The notes beneath the pieces are model-generated. The model was not told where the DNA came from. It saw only the letters and a program-made list of their open reading frames with translations, and ran no database searches. A program made the position numbers and the translations under genes. Below, in pieces: positions 16,726 through 26,300 of a DNA stretch of 64,000 bases; position 1 is the stretch's first letter, and each line of letters starts with the position of its first letter. The stretch is from an uncultured Bacteroides sp. (GTDB taxonomy: Bacteria; Bacteroidota; Bacteroidia; Bacteroidales; Bacteroidaceae), in assembly GCA_900544075.1 (NCBI GenBank), contig UQTJ01000012.1, positions 1-64,000 of the forward strand, in the 5' to 3' direction.

Positions 16726-18861
16726 ATGGGAAAAAAGTATAATCACATATTAGCTAAACATGAGGATAATGGTTTGATCCCTTTGTCTGAACATCTGCTT
16801 TTAGTTGCAATGTCTGCTGAAGCGATAGCGCGCAATATTGGACTTGATGCTTCTTTAGCCAGAAAAGGAGCCATGTTGCATGATATTGGTAAGGCAAGTA
16901 GTGTTTTCCAGAAGACATTGAAACATGGGTATGTACGCCCTTGTGATTTTATATTCAGGCATGAGATTGCTTCTTTGTTCTTTCTTTCTATTCTGGAGGA
17001 AGAGGAAAGAGGGGTTGCAGTAGAAATGATAACGGCGCACCATAAATCTATTTATAATGATATACATGAATTGGGTTTGTTGGATTTGGAAGATATGGAA
17101 GACAGTTTTGGTATCCATTCCAACGACTTTGCTTCATGGGCTCCTGATGCTTTAGGCATATTGTCTTCATTGGGTCTATCCGTTCATGAAATTACATTAG
17201 ACGAAGCGAAAGATAATTATAATTATGCGCTATCCTATTGTGAAAGAATTGGTTTTGGATTCTCTGTGTGGAAGGGAATTCTGATGGGAGCTGATCATTT
17301 GGCTTCAGCTTTGGGTGATAAAACAGGAGAAGAAATTGGCAAATTGTTTATCTTGCCGGATTTGTCGTTTTACTGTAGGCAAAACAGTTTGTATCCTTTG
17401 TCTTTATATAATGCTGATGATATACGTAAACATACACTTGTTACAGCACCAACAGGAGCAGGAAAGACAGATTTCTTGTTAAGAAGATGCAAGGGACGTG
17501 TATTTTATACTTTGCCTTTTCAGGCATCTATTAATGCTATGTATGACCGCTTGAAATCAGACTTGCAAAACACAGACGCACAAATTTATCTTTTGCATGC
17601 AGCTTCTAATCTGAAATTGGAACAAGGGAAATGGGAGGAACGTATTATGCAAAGGCATATTGGAGCTTCCATAAAAGTGATGACTCCTCATCAGATGGCT
17701 TCTATTGTATATGGAGTTAAAGGGTATGAGGCTATGTTGGCTGATTTGTATGGATGTGATGTTATATTGGATGAGATACATACTTATTCAAGTGAGATAC
17801 AGGCGATTGTGCTGAAAATTATTGAAATACTGGTAAATATAGGATGCAGGATACATGTGGGAACAGCCACAATGCCTCGGATTTTGTATAATCGGATATT
17901 GGAAATACTTGGTGGAAAATCAAACGTATATGAAGTGTCGCTTTCTTCCGATGTGTTGAATGAGTTTAACAGGCATGAAATTCATAAAATTAATAAATTG
18001 GAGAATGTTCGTTCTGCAATGGAAAGGGCTCTTTCAGATAATAATAAGATTCTTGTGGTATGTAATCAGGTTAAGAGGGCACAAGCCGTCTATATGTCGC
18101 TCCAGACAGATTACCCGGACATTCCTATCATGTTAATTCATAGTCACTTTAAGAGGATAGACCGTCAGCATTTGGAAGATAGTTTGAAGAACTATTATAA
18201 TGTCAACAAAGAAGCCTGTATAGTGGTCTCAACCCAAGTTGTTGAAGTCAGTCTTGACATAAGTTTTGACATGATGATAACGGAATGTGCCCCAATTGAT
18301 GCGTTAATTCAGCGATTTGGTAGGATTAACAGAAAACGTAGCCGTGAAACGATAGGACATTATAAACCTATTTATGTGATAGCACCTTATGTGGGAAATG
18401 ATGCATTGCCGTACGATGAAGAGATTCTTAGGAGAAGTTATGCAGTTTTGCCTAATGATGCAGTCCTGGAAGAAAATAAGGTCCAACAGATGTTGGATGA
18501 GGTCTATCCTGATAATAGTTTCATGAATATAGATTATTCAGGAGTTATTTTCAAGGATAATCAATGGATGCTTAAGAAGTTATGTCATTGTGCCAAATCT
18601 GCTTTGCTGGAGGCTCTTAATATTAATTCTGTTTCATGTATTTTAGAATCGGATGTAGAATTGTATAAAGTAGGCGATAGTAGTGAACGGACAAAGTTGG
18701 AGATACCAATGAGTTTTAAGTCAGTAGGTTTTAATCATCTACAAGTGGTAAAAATGGGAACATATCCATTTGTAGTGCCGGATAAAAGTTATACTGAAAG
18801 TATTGGGTTGGATTTGGCTTATGCCAAACCTGAGTATTATAAACAGTTTGAAATGTTGTAA
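16726..18861 (+). CDS. cas3: CRISPR helicase-nuclease Cas3
   Basis: A 711-residue Cas3 with an N-terminal HD nuclease (H23, LHDIGK with H52-D53, then ITAHHKS) and a superfamily 2 helicase: TAPTGAGKT near 239-247, VILDEIHTY near 345-353 (DEIH box), GTATMP, and IQRFGRINR as motif VI. It is recruited by Cascade to unwind and degrade target DNA. Start 16726 is preferred: the earlier ATG at 16693 overlaps cas5 and adds no conserved residues. It is 5 bases after cas5 and 3 before the Cas8-like gene, so the genes are translationally close. Confidence 0.92.
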   Translation: MGKKYNHILAKHEDNGLIPLSEHLLLVAMSAEAIARNIGLDASLARKGAMLHDIGKASSVFQKTLKHGYVRPCDFIFRHEIASLFFLSILEEEERGVAVEMITAHHKSIYNDIHELGLLDLEDMEDSFGIHSNDFASWAPDALGILSSLGLSVHEITLDEAKDNYNYALSYCERIGFGFSVWKGILMGADHLASALGDKTGEEIGKLFILPDLSFYCRQNSLYPLSLYNADDIRKHTLVTAPTGAGKTDFLLRRCKGRVFYTLPFQASINAMYDRLKSDLQNTDAQIYLLHAASNLKLEQGKWEERIMQRHIGASIKVMTPHQMASIVYGVKGYEAMLADLYGCDVILDEIHTYSSEIQAIVLKIIEILVNIGCRIHVGTATMPRILYNRILEILGGKSNVYEVSLSSDVLNEFNRHEIHKINKLENVRSAMERALSDNNKILVVCNQVKRAQAVYMSLQTDYPDIPIMLIHSHFKRIDRQHLEDSLKNYYNVNKEACIVVSTQVVEVSLDISFDMMITECAPIDALIQRFGRINRKRSRETIGHYKPIYVIAPYVGNDALPYDEEILRRSYAVLPNDAVLEENKVQQMLDEVYPDNSFMNIDYSGVIFKDNQWMLKKLCHCAKSALLEALNINSVSCILESDVELYKVGDSSERTKLEIPMSFKSVGFNHLQVVKMGTYPFVVPDKSYTESIGLDLAYAKPEYYKQFEML

Positions 18862-18863
18862 AT

Positions 18864-20162
18864 ATGGTAACATCTGTAATTGGTAAAATATTTTTAGAAG
18901 CATATAATGCAAGATATGGCACTTCGTATAGTGCTAAGCAATTTTTTTTGGAAATCTTTTATCCATTGTTTTTTGATAGCAATAAGTATCTGTATTGGGT
19001 ACAGAATTCATCCTTTGTGCAGATGAAAAAAGGACAAAAAGTTGAAACCTTGACAAAAGAAGAGAGAAAAGAAAAACTTGAAAATTTTATTGAGAAAATT
19101 AATAGTGGGGTTGCAGATGCAAGTATTGCTATTGGCTATCCTGCTTCTGAGGAAAAAGAATATGCGACAACTTCTGGACAGGTCTCAAATCTGCTATTTC
19201 CTATATCTAAGGAGGATATATATTATTCATGGTTCGGTTCGGCACTAGGAGTTGGAGTACAGGGAGGAATTTCTATATTTTTCTACAGTGTTGACATTCT
19301 TTTGGATGTGTATGAAGGCTGGAAGCTTTATAGAAAGGCTATCGACAGTATAGATAAATTGCCAGGTAATAAGATTATGACTTGGAATGGACAATGGTTA
19401 TCTCATAGATATAGCCGTTTTTTTAATGAAATTGATAATATGTCAGGTTTTAATCCTTACACTATAAAAAATGGTGAGTTTTCCATAGACACAGTTTCAT
19501 GGACAAGGATATTAATAGGAATAGCTAAAAAATGTTCTAATAAGCAGATGATGGGGTATGTATATAGTTATGGTCAAACAAATACTACAATAGGGTTTAT
19601 ACCTTTTGATTTATCTCAAATTGCAAGTCCGGTGAATTTATATCAGCGCTTTTTTGGAATGGATTCTGGTCATAAAGCAGAAAAGCTTTGGGGAACTGCT
19701 ATTGGATTTGCTAAAGCATGTCAACAAGGAGTTATTGGATTCCGTGCAATGGAACCTAAGGGATTAAGAGATTATATAGAAAAGGGCAAAATGCCTAAAT
19801 TGTCAGATAAAGAAGAACAAATAATAAGTTTTAATGTATATCAAATTTGGATTATGGCAATGTTAAACAATCAAGATTTATGGGATAAGGCTCAAGAGTT
19901 TGCATCTGAGCTTTATAGATACAGTTCGAATGGGACTAGAGCTAAGACTGTAAATGTGAACAAGGTTAATAGACTATTGGAGTCAACAAACAAAATGAAT
20001 TTCATGAAAAGTATGGTTGAAATTATTGAAGATGCTGAATGTATAGAAAATATGAAGAATATTGCATTTATTATTAATAATATGCCAACAGATAATGTTC
20101 CATATTTTCTTACTTTAATTAGATTTCATTACGCTACTTTTAATAATACTAAAAAGAAATAA
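18864..20162 (+). CDS. cas8: Probable Cas8 large subunit, divergent
   Basis: A 432-residue protein placed between cas3 and cas7, where a type I effector needs its large subunit. It has no motif I can name with certainty. Visible features are a Lys/Glu-rich region near 50-75 (KKGQKVETLTKEERKEKLENF), a Gly-rich stretch GSALGVGVQGGISIFF near residue 125, and a mostly helical C-terminal half. Cas8 proteins recognise the PAM and are poorly conserved. The size and neighbours suggest the Cst1/Csp2 kinds of Cas8, known in Bacteroidales. Assignment is by position and exclusion. Confidence 0.65.
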   Translation: MVTSVIGKIFLEAYNARYGTSYSAKQFFLEIFYPLFFDSNKYLYWVQNSSFVQMKKGQKVETLTKEERKEKLENFIEKINSGVADASIAIGYPASEEKEYATTSGQVSNLLFPISKEDIYYSWFGSALGVGVQGGISIFFYSVDILLDVYEGWKLYRKAIDSIDKLPGNKIMTWNGQWLSHRYSRFFNEIDNMSGFNPYTIKNGEFSIDTVSWTRILIGIAKKCSNKQMMGYVYSYGQTNTTIGFIPFDLSQIASPVNLYQRFFGMDSGHKAEKLWGTAIGFAKACQQGVIGFRAMEPKGLRDYIEKGKMPKLSDKEEQIISFNVYQIWIMAMLNNQDLWDKAQEFASELYRYSSNGTRAKTVNVNKVNRLLESTNKMNFMKSMVEIIEDAECIENMKNIAFIINNMPTDNVPYFLTLIRFHYATFNNTKKK

Positions 20163-20164
20163 TT

Positions 20165-21265
20165 ATGAGTCCTTACATTTATTTACGAGCTTTAAAGCAT
20201 GCAGAACATACAGTGTTTTGCGTCGAAGATGGTCAAAAAACATATTTTGACTCTCAGTTTAATAGAATATTGGCTTACTCAAGTGGTCAACAAGTTAAAA
20301 GATCTGTCTTACAGGCTTTGACTGATTATATGAATGTTCCATTAGCACCTATAACATTCAATTATAATATTTCTGCAAATAATGAATTGGAAAATAAAGA
20401 ACCTTGGTCGCCTTGTGATCCTACGTATGTTGATCAACTTTTAGGTGGATGGATGCGTGCTAAAACAACTTCTGTAAAAAGTGATAAAAAAGAATCAGAA
20501 CAATCAAAAGAAAATAGCGTTTTAAAACGTCGTAGTCCATTATCTATATCTGCTATGCGTCCATTGCACCCATTATTAGCTGGAGTAGAGAAAGAAAATA
20601 TAACATTTGACAGAAGTGATCGTCCTGATTATCATCCTGTAAACGTAAGAATTAAAGGTACAGAGAAATTATTAACAGAAGAAGAAATAGAAGAATTTTT
20701 GAATAAAAATAATCGTTCATTATCTCGTAGGACTTGGATTCCTGATAATAAAAGAACAACAGGACTTTTTATTTATGATATAGCAATCGATTTGCGTACT
20801 TTATTCTGTGTATCTACAAATCAACATGAACCTGAAGTTACAAAAGAAACTATTGCTTCATTAAAAGAAAAAGGCTGGATAGAAAGTGAAAATGTGTTTG
20901 GAAAATGTTTGGTATTACCTAAAGAAGAAAGAGAAAAAATAATTCCAGCTTTAGCAGATGCTTTAATAGATTGGAGAATCACTTCCAATCAAGCACGTAC
21001 ATTTAGTTTAATGGAGACATTAGCTGTCGCAATAAGTGATAATGCAAATACTATTGCATCTGCTATTCGTGCAAAATTGATAGATGATGGAGATAAGCCT
21101 AAAGCCAAGCCTATAGTTGATGAAAATGCTGGAGCTGAATTGTATGTAACTTTACCATGTGCAAGTTATATTCTGACTGAGACAGAATCTGTTTTAGCTT
21201 TGGATAATGCAAAAAAATCATTAATAGATAAGATGATGGCATTTGATTACGAACATCAAATATAA
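20165..21265 (+). CDS. cas7: Cascade backbone subunit Cas7
   Basis: A 366-residue protein of the Cas7/DevR/Csp1/Cst2 RAMP family. Typical features are a KRRSPLSISAMRPLHPLLAG segment near 118-137, a TTGLFIYDIAIDLRTLFCVST core strand region, and the C-terminal SNQARTFSLMETLAVAISD segment. About six copies coat the crRNA guide in the effector. It begins 2 bases after the Cas8-like gene and is followed by about 60 bases before cas4. A Lys/Ser/Glu-rich linker (102-117) looks disordered. Confidence 0.85.
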   Translation: MSPYIYLRALKHAEHTVFCVEDGQKTYFDSQFNRILAYSSGQQVKRSVLQALTDYMNVPLAPITFNYNISANNELENKEPWSPCDPTYVDQLLGGWMRAKTTSVKSDKKESEQSKENSVLKRRSPLSISAMRPLHPLLAGVEKENITFDRSDRPDYHPVNVRIKGTEKLLTEEEIEEFLNKNNRSLSRRTWIPDNKRTTGLFIYDIAIDLRTLFCVSTNQHEPEVTKETIASLKEKGWIESENVFGKCLVLPKEEREKIIPALADALIDWRITSNQARTFSLMETLAVAISDNANTIASAIRAKLIDDGDKPKAKPIVDENAGAELYVTLPCASYILTETESVLALDNAKKSLIDKMMAFDYEHQI

Positions 21266-21326
21266 TTATTTAATTATGCCAATGATTATTTATCTTTTAT
21301 AGTCATTGGCATTTTTTGTATTAATA

Positions 21327-21839
21327 ATGAGAATAACTGGAACACATTTCAATTATTATCAGGTTTGTAAACGCAAACTTTGGCTGTTTGCAAATGGAAT
21401 AAATCTTGAACATACCTCTGATCTCGTTTACGAGGGAAAACTCATTCATGAGGACAGTTATCCACAGAGAACTTCCAAATATGAAGAAATAGAATTGGAT
21501 GGTATTAAAGTGGATTTCTATGATTCCAAAAACAAAATTATTCATGAAATCAAGAAGTCCAATAAAGTAGAATTGGCACATGAATGGCAGTTGAAATATT
21601 ATATTTACGTATTTGAGAAGAATGGAATTACAGGTGTCAGTGGGGTGCTGGAATATCCTACATTGCGTAAAACAAAAGAGGTGTTTTTAAGTGAATTGGA
21701 TATAGCTGCTATAGAAGATATGAGATTTGAGATAAATCAAGTTGTCAGTAGCGATAAATGCCCCCCATTACAGAAAAAAGGTATTTGTAAGAATTGTAGT
21801 TATTATGAGTTTTGTTATAGTTGGGAGGAGGAAGAATGA
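21327..21839 (+). CDS. cas4: Adaptation nuclease Cas4
   Basis: A 170-residue RecB-family exonuclease with an Fe-S cluster: C14 in YYQVCKRKLW and C154, C157 and C163 near the C-terminus. Nuclease residues are seen in EGKLIHED, IIHEIKKSNK and the QxxxY-type HEWQLKYYIYV. Cas4 trims prespacers and helps choose PAM-flanked DNA for Cas1-Cas2. Start 21327 is chosen over 21306, since the extra seven residues are non-conserved. It overlaps cas1 by four bases (ATGA). Confidence 0.9.
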   Translation: MRITGTHFNYYQVCKRKLWLFANGINLEHTSDLVYEGKLIHEDSYPQRTSKYEEIELDGIKVDFYDSKNKIIHEIKKSNKVELAHEWQLKYYIYVFEKNGITGVSGVLEYPTLRKTKEVFLSELDIAAIEDMRFEINQVVSSDKCPPLQKKGICKNCSYYEFCYSWEEEE

Positions 21840-22852
21840 AAAAAACTTTTTATTTGTTTAACCCAGGAATGTTAGAACGTAAGGATAATACCTTAAAGTT
21901 TACTCCTGTATCTGATGATGGAGAAATGGTCTCTTCTGATGCTCAGTCACGTTTTCTACCAGTTGAAGATATAAGCGAATTTTATGTTTTTGGAAGTTTG
22001 AGAGCTAATAGTTCTTTATTTAACTTTCTCGGTCAAAAAGATATTGCAGTGCATTTCTTTGATTATTACGAGAACTATACAGGATCATTTATGCCGCGTG
22101 ATTCTCTATTGTCCGGCAAGATGCTTTTAGCTCAAACGTCTTATTATCAAGATAAAAAGAAACGCTTGGTAATAGCACGTAAATTTATTGAAGGGGCTGC
22201 ATATAATATGGTAAAGAATTTGAAATATTATAATAGGCGTGGAAAAGATATGGAGGAAATAATAAGGCCTATAGAAAATTTAAGTAAACAAATATGTAGT
22301 ACATCGAGCGTTGAAGAACTAATGGGGATAGAGGGACAGATAAGACAATATTATTATGAGGCTTTTAATCTGATAATTAATGATTTTGATATGTCCGGAC
22401 GTTCTAAACAACCACCACAGAATGAGGTGAACGCATTGATGTCGTTTGGTAATATGGTTTGTTATACATTGTGTTTGCGGGCTATTCATCAAACTCAGCT
22501 CAATCCTACAATCAGTTATTTGCACAAACCAGGAGAACGACGATATTCATTAGCTTTGGATATAGCAGAGATTTTTAAACCTATAATAGTAGATAGAGTG
22601 ATTTTTAAAGTTTTGAATAAGAAAGAGATTCAAACTAAACACTTTGATAAAAAAATGAACAGATGTCTATTGAACATTTCTGGTAAAAAAGTTTTTATTA
22701 AAGCTATTGAAGATAGGCTTCAGGAAACTATACAGCACAGGTCATTGAAACGCTCTGTAAGTTATCGTCATTTAGTAAAGTTAGAATGTTATAAATTGGC
22801 TAAACACCTTCTTTCTATTGAAGAATACAAGCCTTTTAAAATGTATTGGTAA
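21836..22852 (+). CDS. cas1: CRISPR integrase Cas1
   Basis: A 338-residue Cas1. Start at 21836 (MKKTFYLFNPGMLERKDNTL) overlaps the cas4 stop. Active-site positions are visible: Glu in LMGIEGQIRQYYYEAF, His in YLHKPGERRYSLALDIAEIFKP and the acidic residue in LALDIAE. Cas1 and Cas2 together insert new spacers at the leader end of the array. Sequence resembles the Cas1b branch found with type I-B loci. Confidence 0.93.
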   Translation: MKKTFYLFNPGMLERKDNTLKFTPVSDDGEMVSSDAQSRFLPVEDISEFYVFGSLRANSSLFNFLGQKDIAVHFFDYYENYTGSFMPRDSLLSGKMLLAQTSYYQDKKKRLVIARKFIEGAAYNMVKNLKYYNRRGKDMEEIIRPIENLSKQICSTSSVEELMGIEGQIRQYYYEAFNLIINDFDMSGRSKQPPQNEVNALMSFGNMVCYTLCLRAIHQTQLNPTISYLHKPGERRYSLALDIAEIFKPIIVDRVIFKVLNKKEIQTKHFDKKMNRCLLNISGKKVFIKAIEDRLQETIQHRSLKRSVSYRHLVKLECYKLAKHLLSIEEYKPFKMYW

Positions 22853-22866
22853 AAAAAAAGTTTGTT

Positions 22867-23130
22867 ATGTATGTTATATTAGTGTATGATTTTGGAGAAA
22901 AACGCGTAAACAAGATGCTTAAGCTTTGCAGAAAATATTTGAACTGGATACAGAATTCAGTTTTTGAAGGTGAAATATCAGAGGTAAGGCTAAAAGAACT
23001 ACTTACGCAGTGTGAGAATTTTATTGACAAAAGAGAAGATAGTATAATTATTTTTAGTGGACAGACACAAAAAGCACTTGATAAAATGATAATAGGTAAG
23101 GAGAGAAGTAGCATTGATATATTTCTTTGA
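22867..23130 (+). CDS. cas2: CRISPR adaptation protein Cas2
   Basis: An 87-residue Cas2 with the usual ferredoxin-fold start MYVILVYDFGEKRVNKML and a late strand DSIIIFSGQ. It dimerises to bridge two Cas1 dimers. Start 22867 is chosen because the family begins at this beta strand; an in-frame TTG at 22846 overlaps cas1. It is the last cas gene, directly before the array leader. Confidence 0.92.
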   Translation: MYVILVYDFGEKRVNKMLKLCRKYLNWIQNSVFEGEISEVRLKELLTQCENFIDKREDSIIIFSGQTQKALDKMIIGKERSSIDIFL

Positions 23131-23346
23131 ATTTTTTGTGTCGAAGTAAGCTTTTTGTTTATAAATAGATAGTTTAATTTTTATAATACGTTCTTTGACT
23201 TATTGATACTCAATCGATTATATTGGTTGTCGATACTCAATGATTTTTATATTATTGGTTATCGACATTTTTTTGTTATACTTTTTGTATATTTGCAAAA
23301 GTGTAACACATTGAATATAAGAACTTTCTTATATTGCGTTTTAAGA
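23131..23346 (+). promoter_or_regulatory. CRISPR leader with tandem motif and promoter
   Basis: The 216-base AT-rich stretch between cas2 and the first repeat is the leader. It has two imperfect tandem copies of a block (23204-23230 and 23232-23263) sharing GATACTCAAT and TTGGTTRTC, and a -7 box TATATTTG at 23288-23295 that would start transcription near 23302, about 45 bases before repeat 1. Confidence 0.7.
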
Positions 23347-26300
23347 CTTTTAATTGTACCTTATGGAATTGAAACCGGCAAAATAACGTATTTCATACTC
23401 AGACAAATAACTTTTAATTGTACCTTATGGAATTGAAACACCTTTGGGGGCAGAGAATTTTATAAGAGATTGACTTTTAATTGTACCTTATGGAATTGAA
23501 ACTGCTTTGAATCCCGCTCTTGAATTACCATCCTCTCCCTTTTAATTGTACCTTATGGAATTGAAACATAGCAGGGTTTATCAACGAAACCACTCGAGTA
23601 GCTTTTAATTGTACCTTATGGAATTGAAACTTCAGTAACAGAAATTTCCTTTTTACTCTTTTCTCCTTTTAATTGTACCTTATGGAATTGAAACTTCAGA
23701 TTATATTCCTTATCTTAATAAGGTAGATATCTTTTAATTGTACCTTATGGAATTGAAACGAAATAGAAGCGGCTTATATGGATTTGGCTAAAACTTTTAA
23801 TTGTACCTTATGGAATTGAAACTCCGTAACAAAAGTACGAAATCGAAAGGCAATATCTTTTAATTGTACCTTATGGAATTGAAACTACTTTACTAGTAAA
23901 TGTTTTGTTATAAACATCATATCTTTTAATTGTACCTTATGGAATTGAAACTACTTCCAATGTTGTAATAAATTTTTATCGCCCCATCTTTTAATTGTAC
24001 CTTATGGAATTGAAACCACGGAATTCGGAATCAGAATTAAGGAGCTGCGTCAGCTTTTAATTGTACCTTATGGAATTGAAACAAGAAAGAGGAAGAAGAA
24101 GTAGACCCATTACCTTAACTTTTAATTGTACCTTATGGAATTGAAACATAGCAGGATTTATCAACGAAACTACAGAGATAACCCTTTTAATTGTACCTTA
24201 TGGAATTGAAACGGTATTCAGCATTGTATTATTATGTAGTCAAATTCTCTTTTAATTGTACCTTATGGAATTGAAACGACATCTATGTGAAGGTGATTTA
24301 GGGGGGTTGTTATCTTTTAATTGTACCTTATGGAATTGAAACAAGAAATAAACATATACAAGTATGAAAAAGTAATTGACTTTTAATTGTACCTTATGGA
24401 ATTGAAACTTGAGTGTTGAGAATTGTTCTTCATCTGAGTTATTACTTTTAATTGTACCTTATGGAATTGAAACTCCGTAACAAAAGGACGAAATCGAAAG
24501 GCAATATCACTTTTAATTGTACCTTATGGAATTGAAACGGAATTCCTTCTTCAATAAATTTACATTCCCAAGTTCTTTTAATTGTACCTTATGGAATTGA
24601 AACAAGAGTTTGCCGAGATAGGAATGAAAGTTCTGTTTCTTTTAATTGTACCTTATGGAATTGAAACAGAGCAACAGATTGGCGTAACTGGTCAGGGAGT
24701 GCACCTTTTAATTGTACCTTATGGAATTGAAACTTGTTTGTATCTAAGGCATGGCCATTTGGTCGTACACTTTTAATTGTACCTTATGGAATTGAAACGT
24801 CTTCTTAAAATATCTGAGGTACGTCCCTTCACCTTTTAATTGTACCTTATGGAATTGAAACGATGTTGTCTATTATGAAAACAGAAGCAGCTGGTCTTTT
24901 AATTGTACCTTATGGAATTGAAACATGAAATCTACATTATAATATGGAACGCCTGTCGTCTTTTAATTGTACCTTATGGAATTGAAACAATATTAATTGA
25001 GCTTTTGCATTCAAATTACTGTATTCTCTTTTAATTGTACCTTATGGAATTGAAACTACATTAATGCTGGATTAAGGCCATTTTCTTCCATCTTTTAATT
25101 GTACCTTATGGAATTGAAACATAAAATAACATTGAATAAATCTTAATTTATTCTTTCTTTTAATTGTACCTTATGGAATTGAAACATATGTCAAAGAGTC
25201 AACGCTTCGATGAAAGCGGCTTTTAATTGTACCTTATGGAATTGAAACTCACTTATTGGTTCTTTATTCTCCAAAATTCTATCCTTTTAATTGTACCTTA
25301 TGGAATTGAAACAGCGGAAGTAGTGTTTCGGCAAGTTCGGCTGGAGCTTTTAATTGTACCTTATGGAATTGAAACATAGACAATTCAGCTTCATTCCCTG
25401 CATCTGCCGGCTTTTAATTGTACCTTATGGAATTGAAACATATCGAAGGACTTCATGTTTCAGAAAATGAAAGCTTTTAATTGTACCTTATGGAATTGAA
25501 ACAAAGGTCGAAAATATACGTTGAACTTTCCTGTAACCGCTTTTAATTGTACCTTATGGAATTGAAACTAAACTCTTTAATTAGAACTGTCATCGGGCTG
25601 TCGTCGCTTTTAATTGTACCTTATGGAATTGAAACGAGATACATTATCCAAAGTATTAGATGAAGATGAAGCTTTTAATTGTACCTTATGGAATTGAAAC
25701 ATGCAGTTTATCTACACCTTATGAGGGCATGGTCTTACTTTTAATTGTACCTTATGGAATTGAAACGAAGAAGAGTTGGAGAAGAGTCGTCCGGGACTGT
25801 TCTTTTAATTGTACCTTATGGAATTGAAACTCATTTGGGTCTTCTGTATGATGAGCTACAGGTACTTTTAATTGTACCTTATGGAATTGAAACATGGATA
25901 GAAGACTTCCGTTTACCGATGAAGAATACCCTTTTAATTGTACCTTATGGAATTGAAACCTCGCAACCTGTAGATTTGTATTCATTTGGGTAATCTTTTA
26001 ATTGTACCTTATGGAATTGAAACAAAGCACAAGTAGAAAGGTTGAAAAACGCAAACTTACTTTTAATTGTACCTTATGGAATTGAAACTTGAAGCGCAAA
26101 TGTCCGCAATGCAACGGAACAGGCCTTTTAATTGTACCTTATGGAATTGAAACCATTTCGAACTCTGTTTGAATAACTTCAGCTTGCATACTTTTAATTG
26201 TACCTTATGGAATTGAAACGCATACGTTCCTGAATCATTTGTTTCTACATTCTCTTTTAATTGTACCTTATGGAATTGAAACTTGCAATTGAAAATCAGT

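Noticed and set aside
21449..21460. TTATCCACA, a DnaA-box-like sequence
   Set aside because: A single copy inside cas4; one match is expected by chance and there is no origin context.
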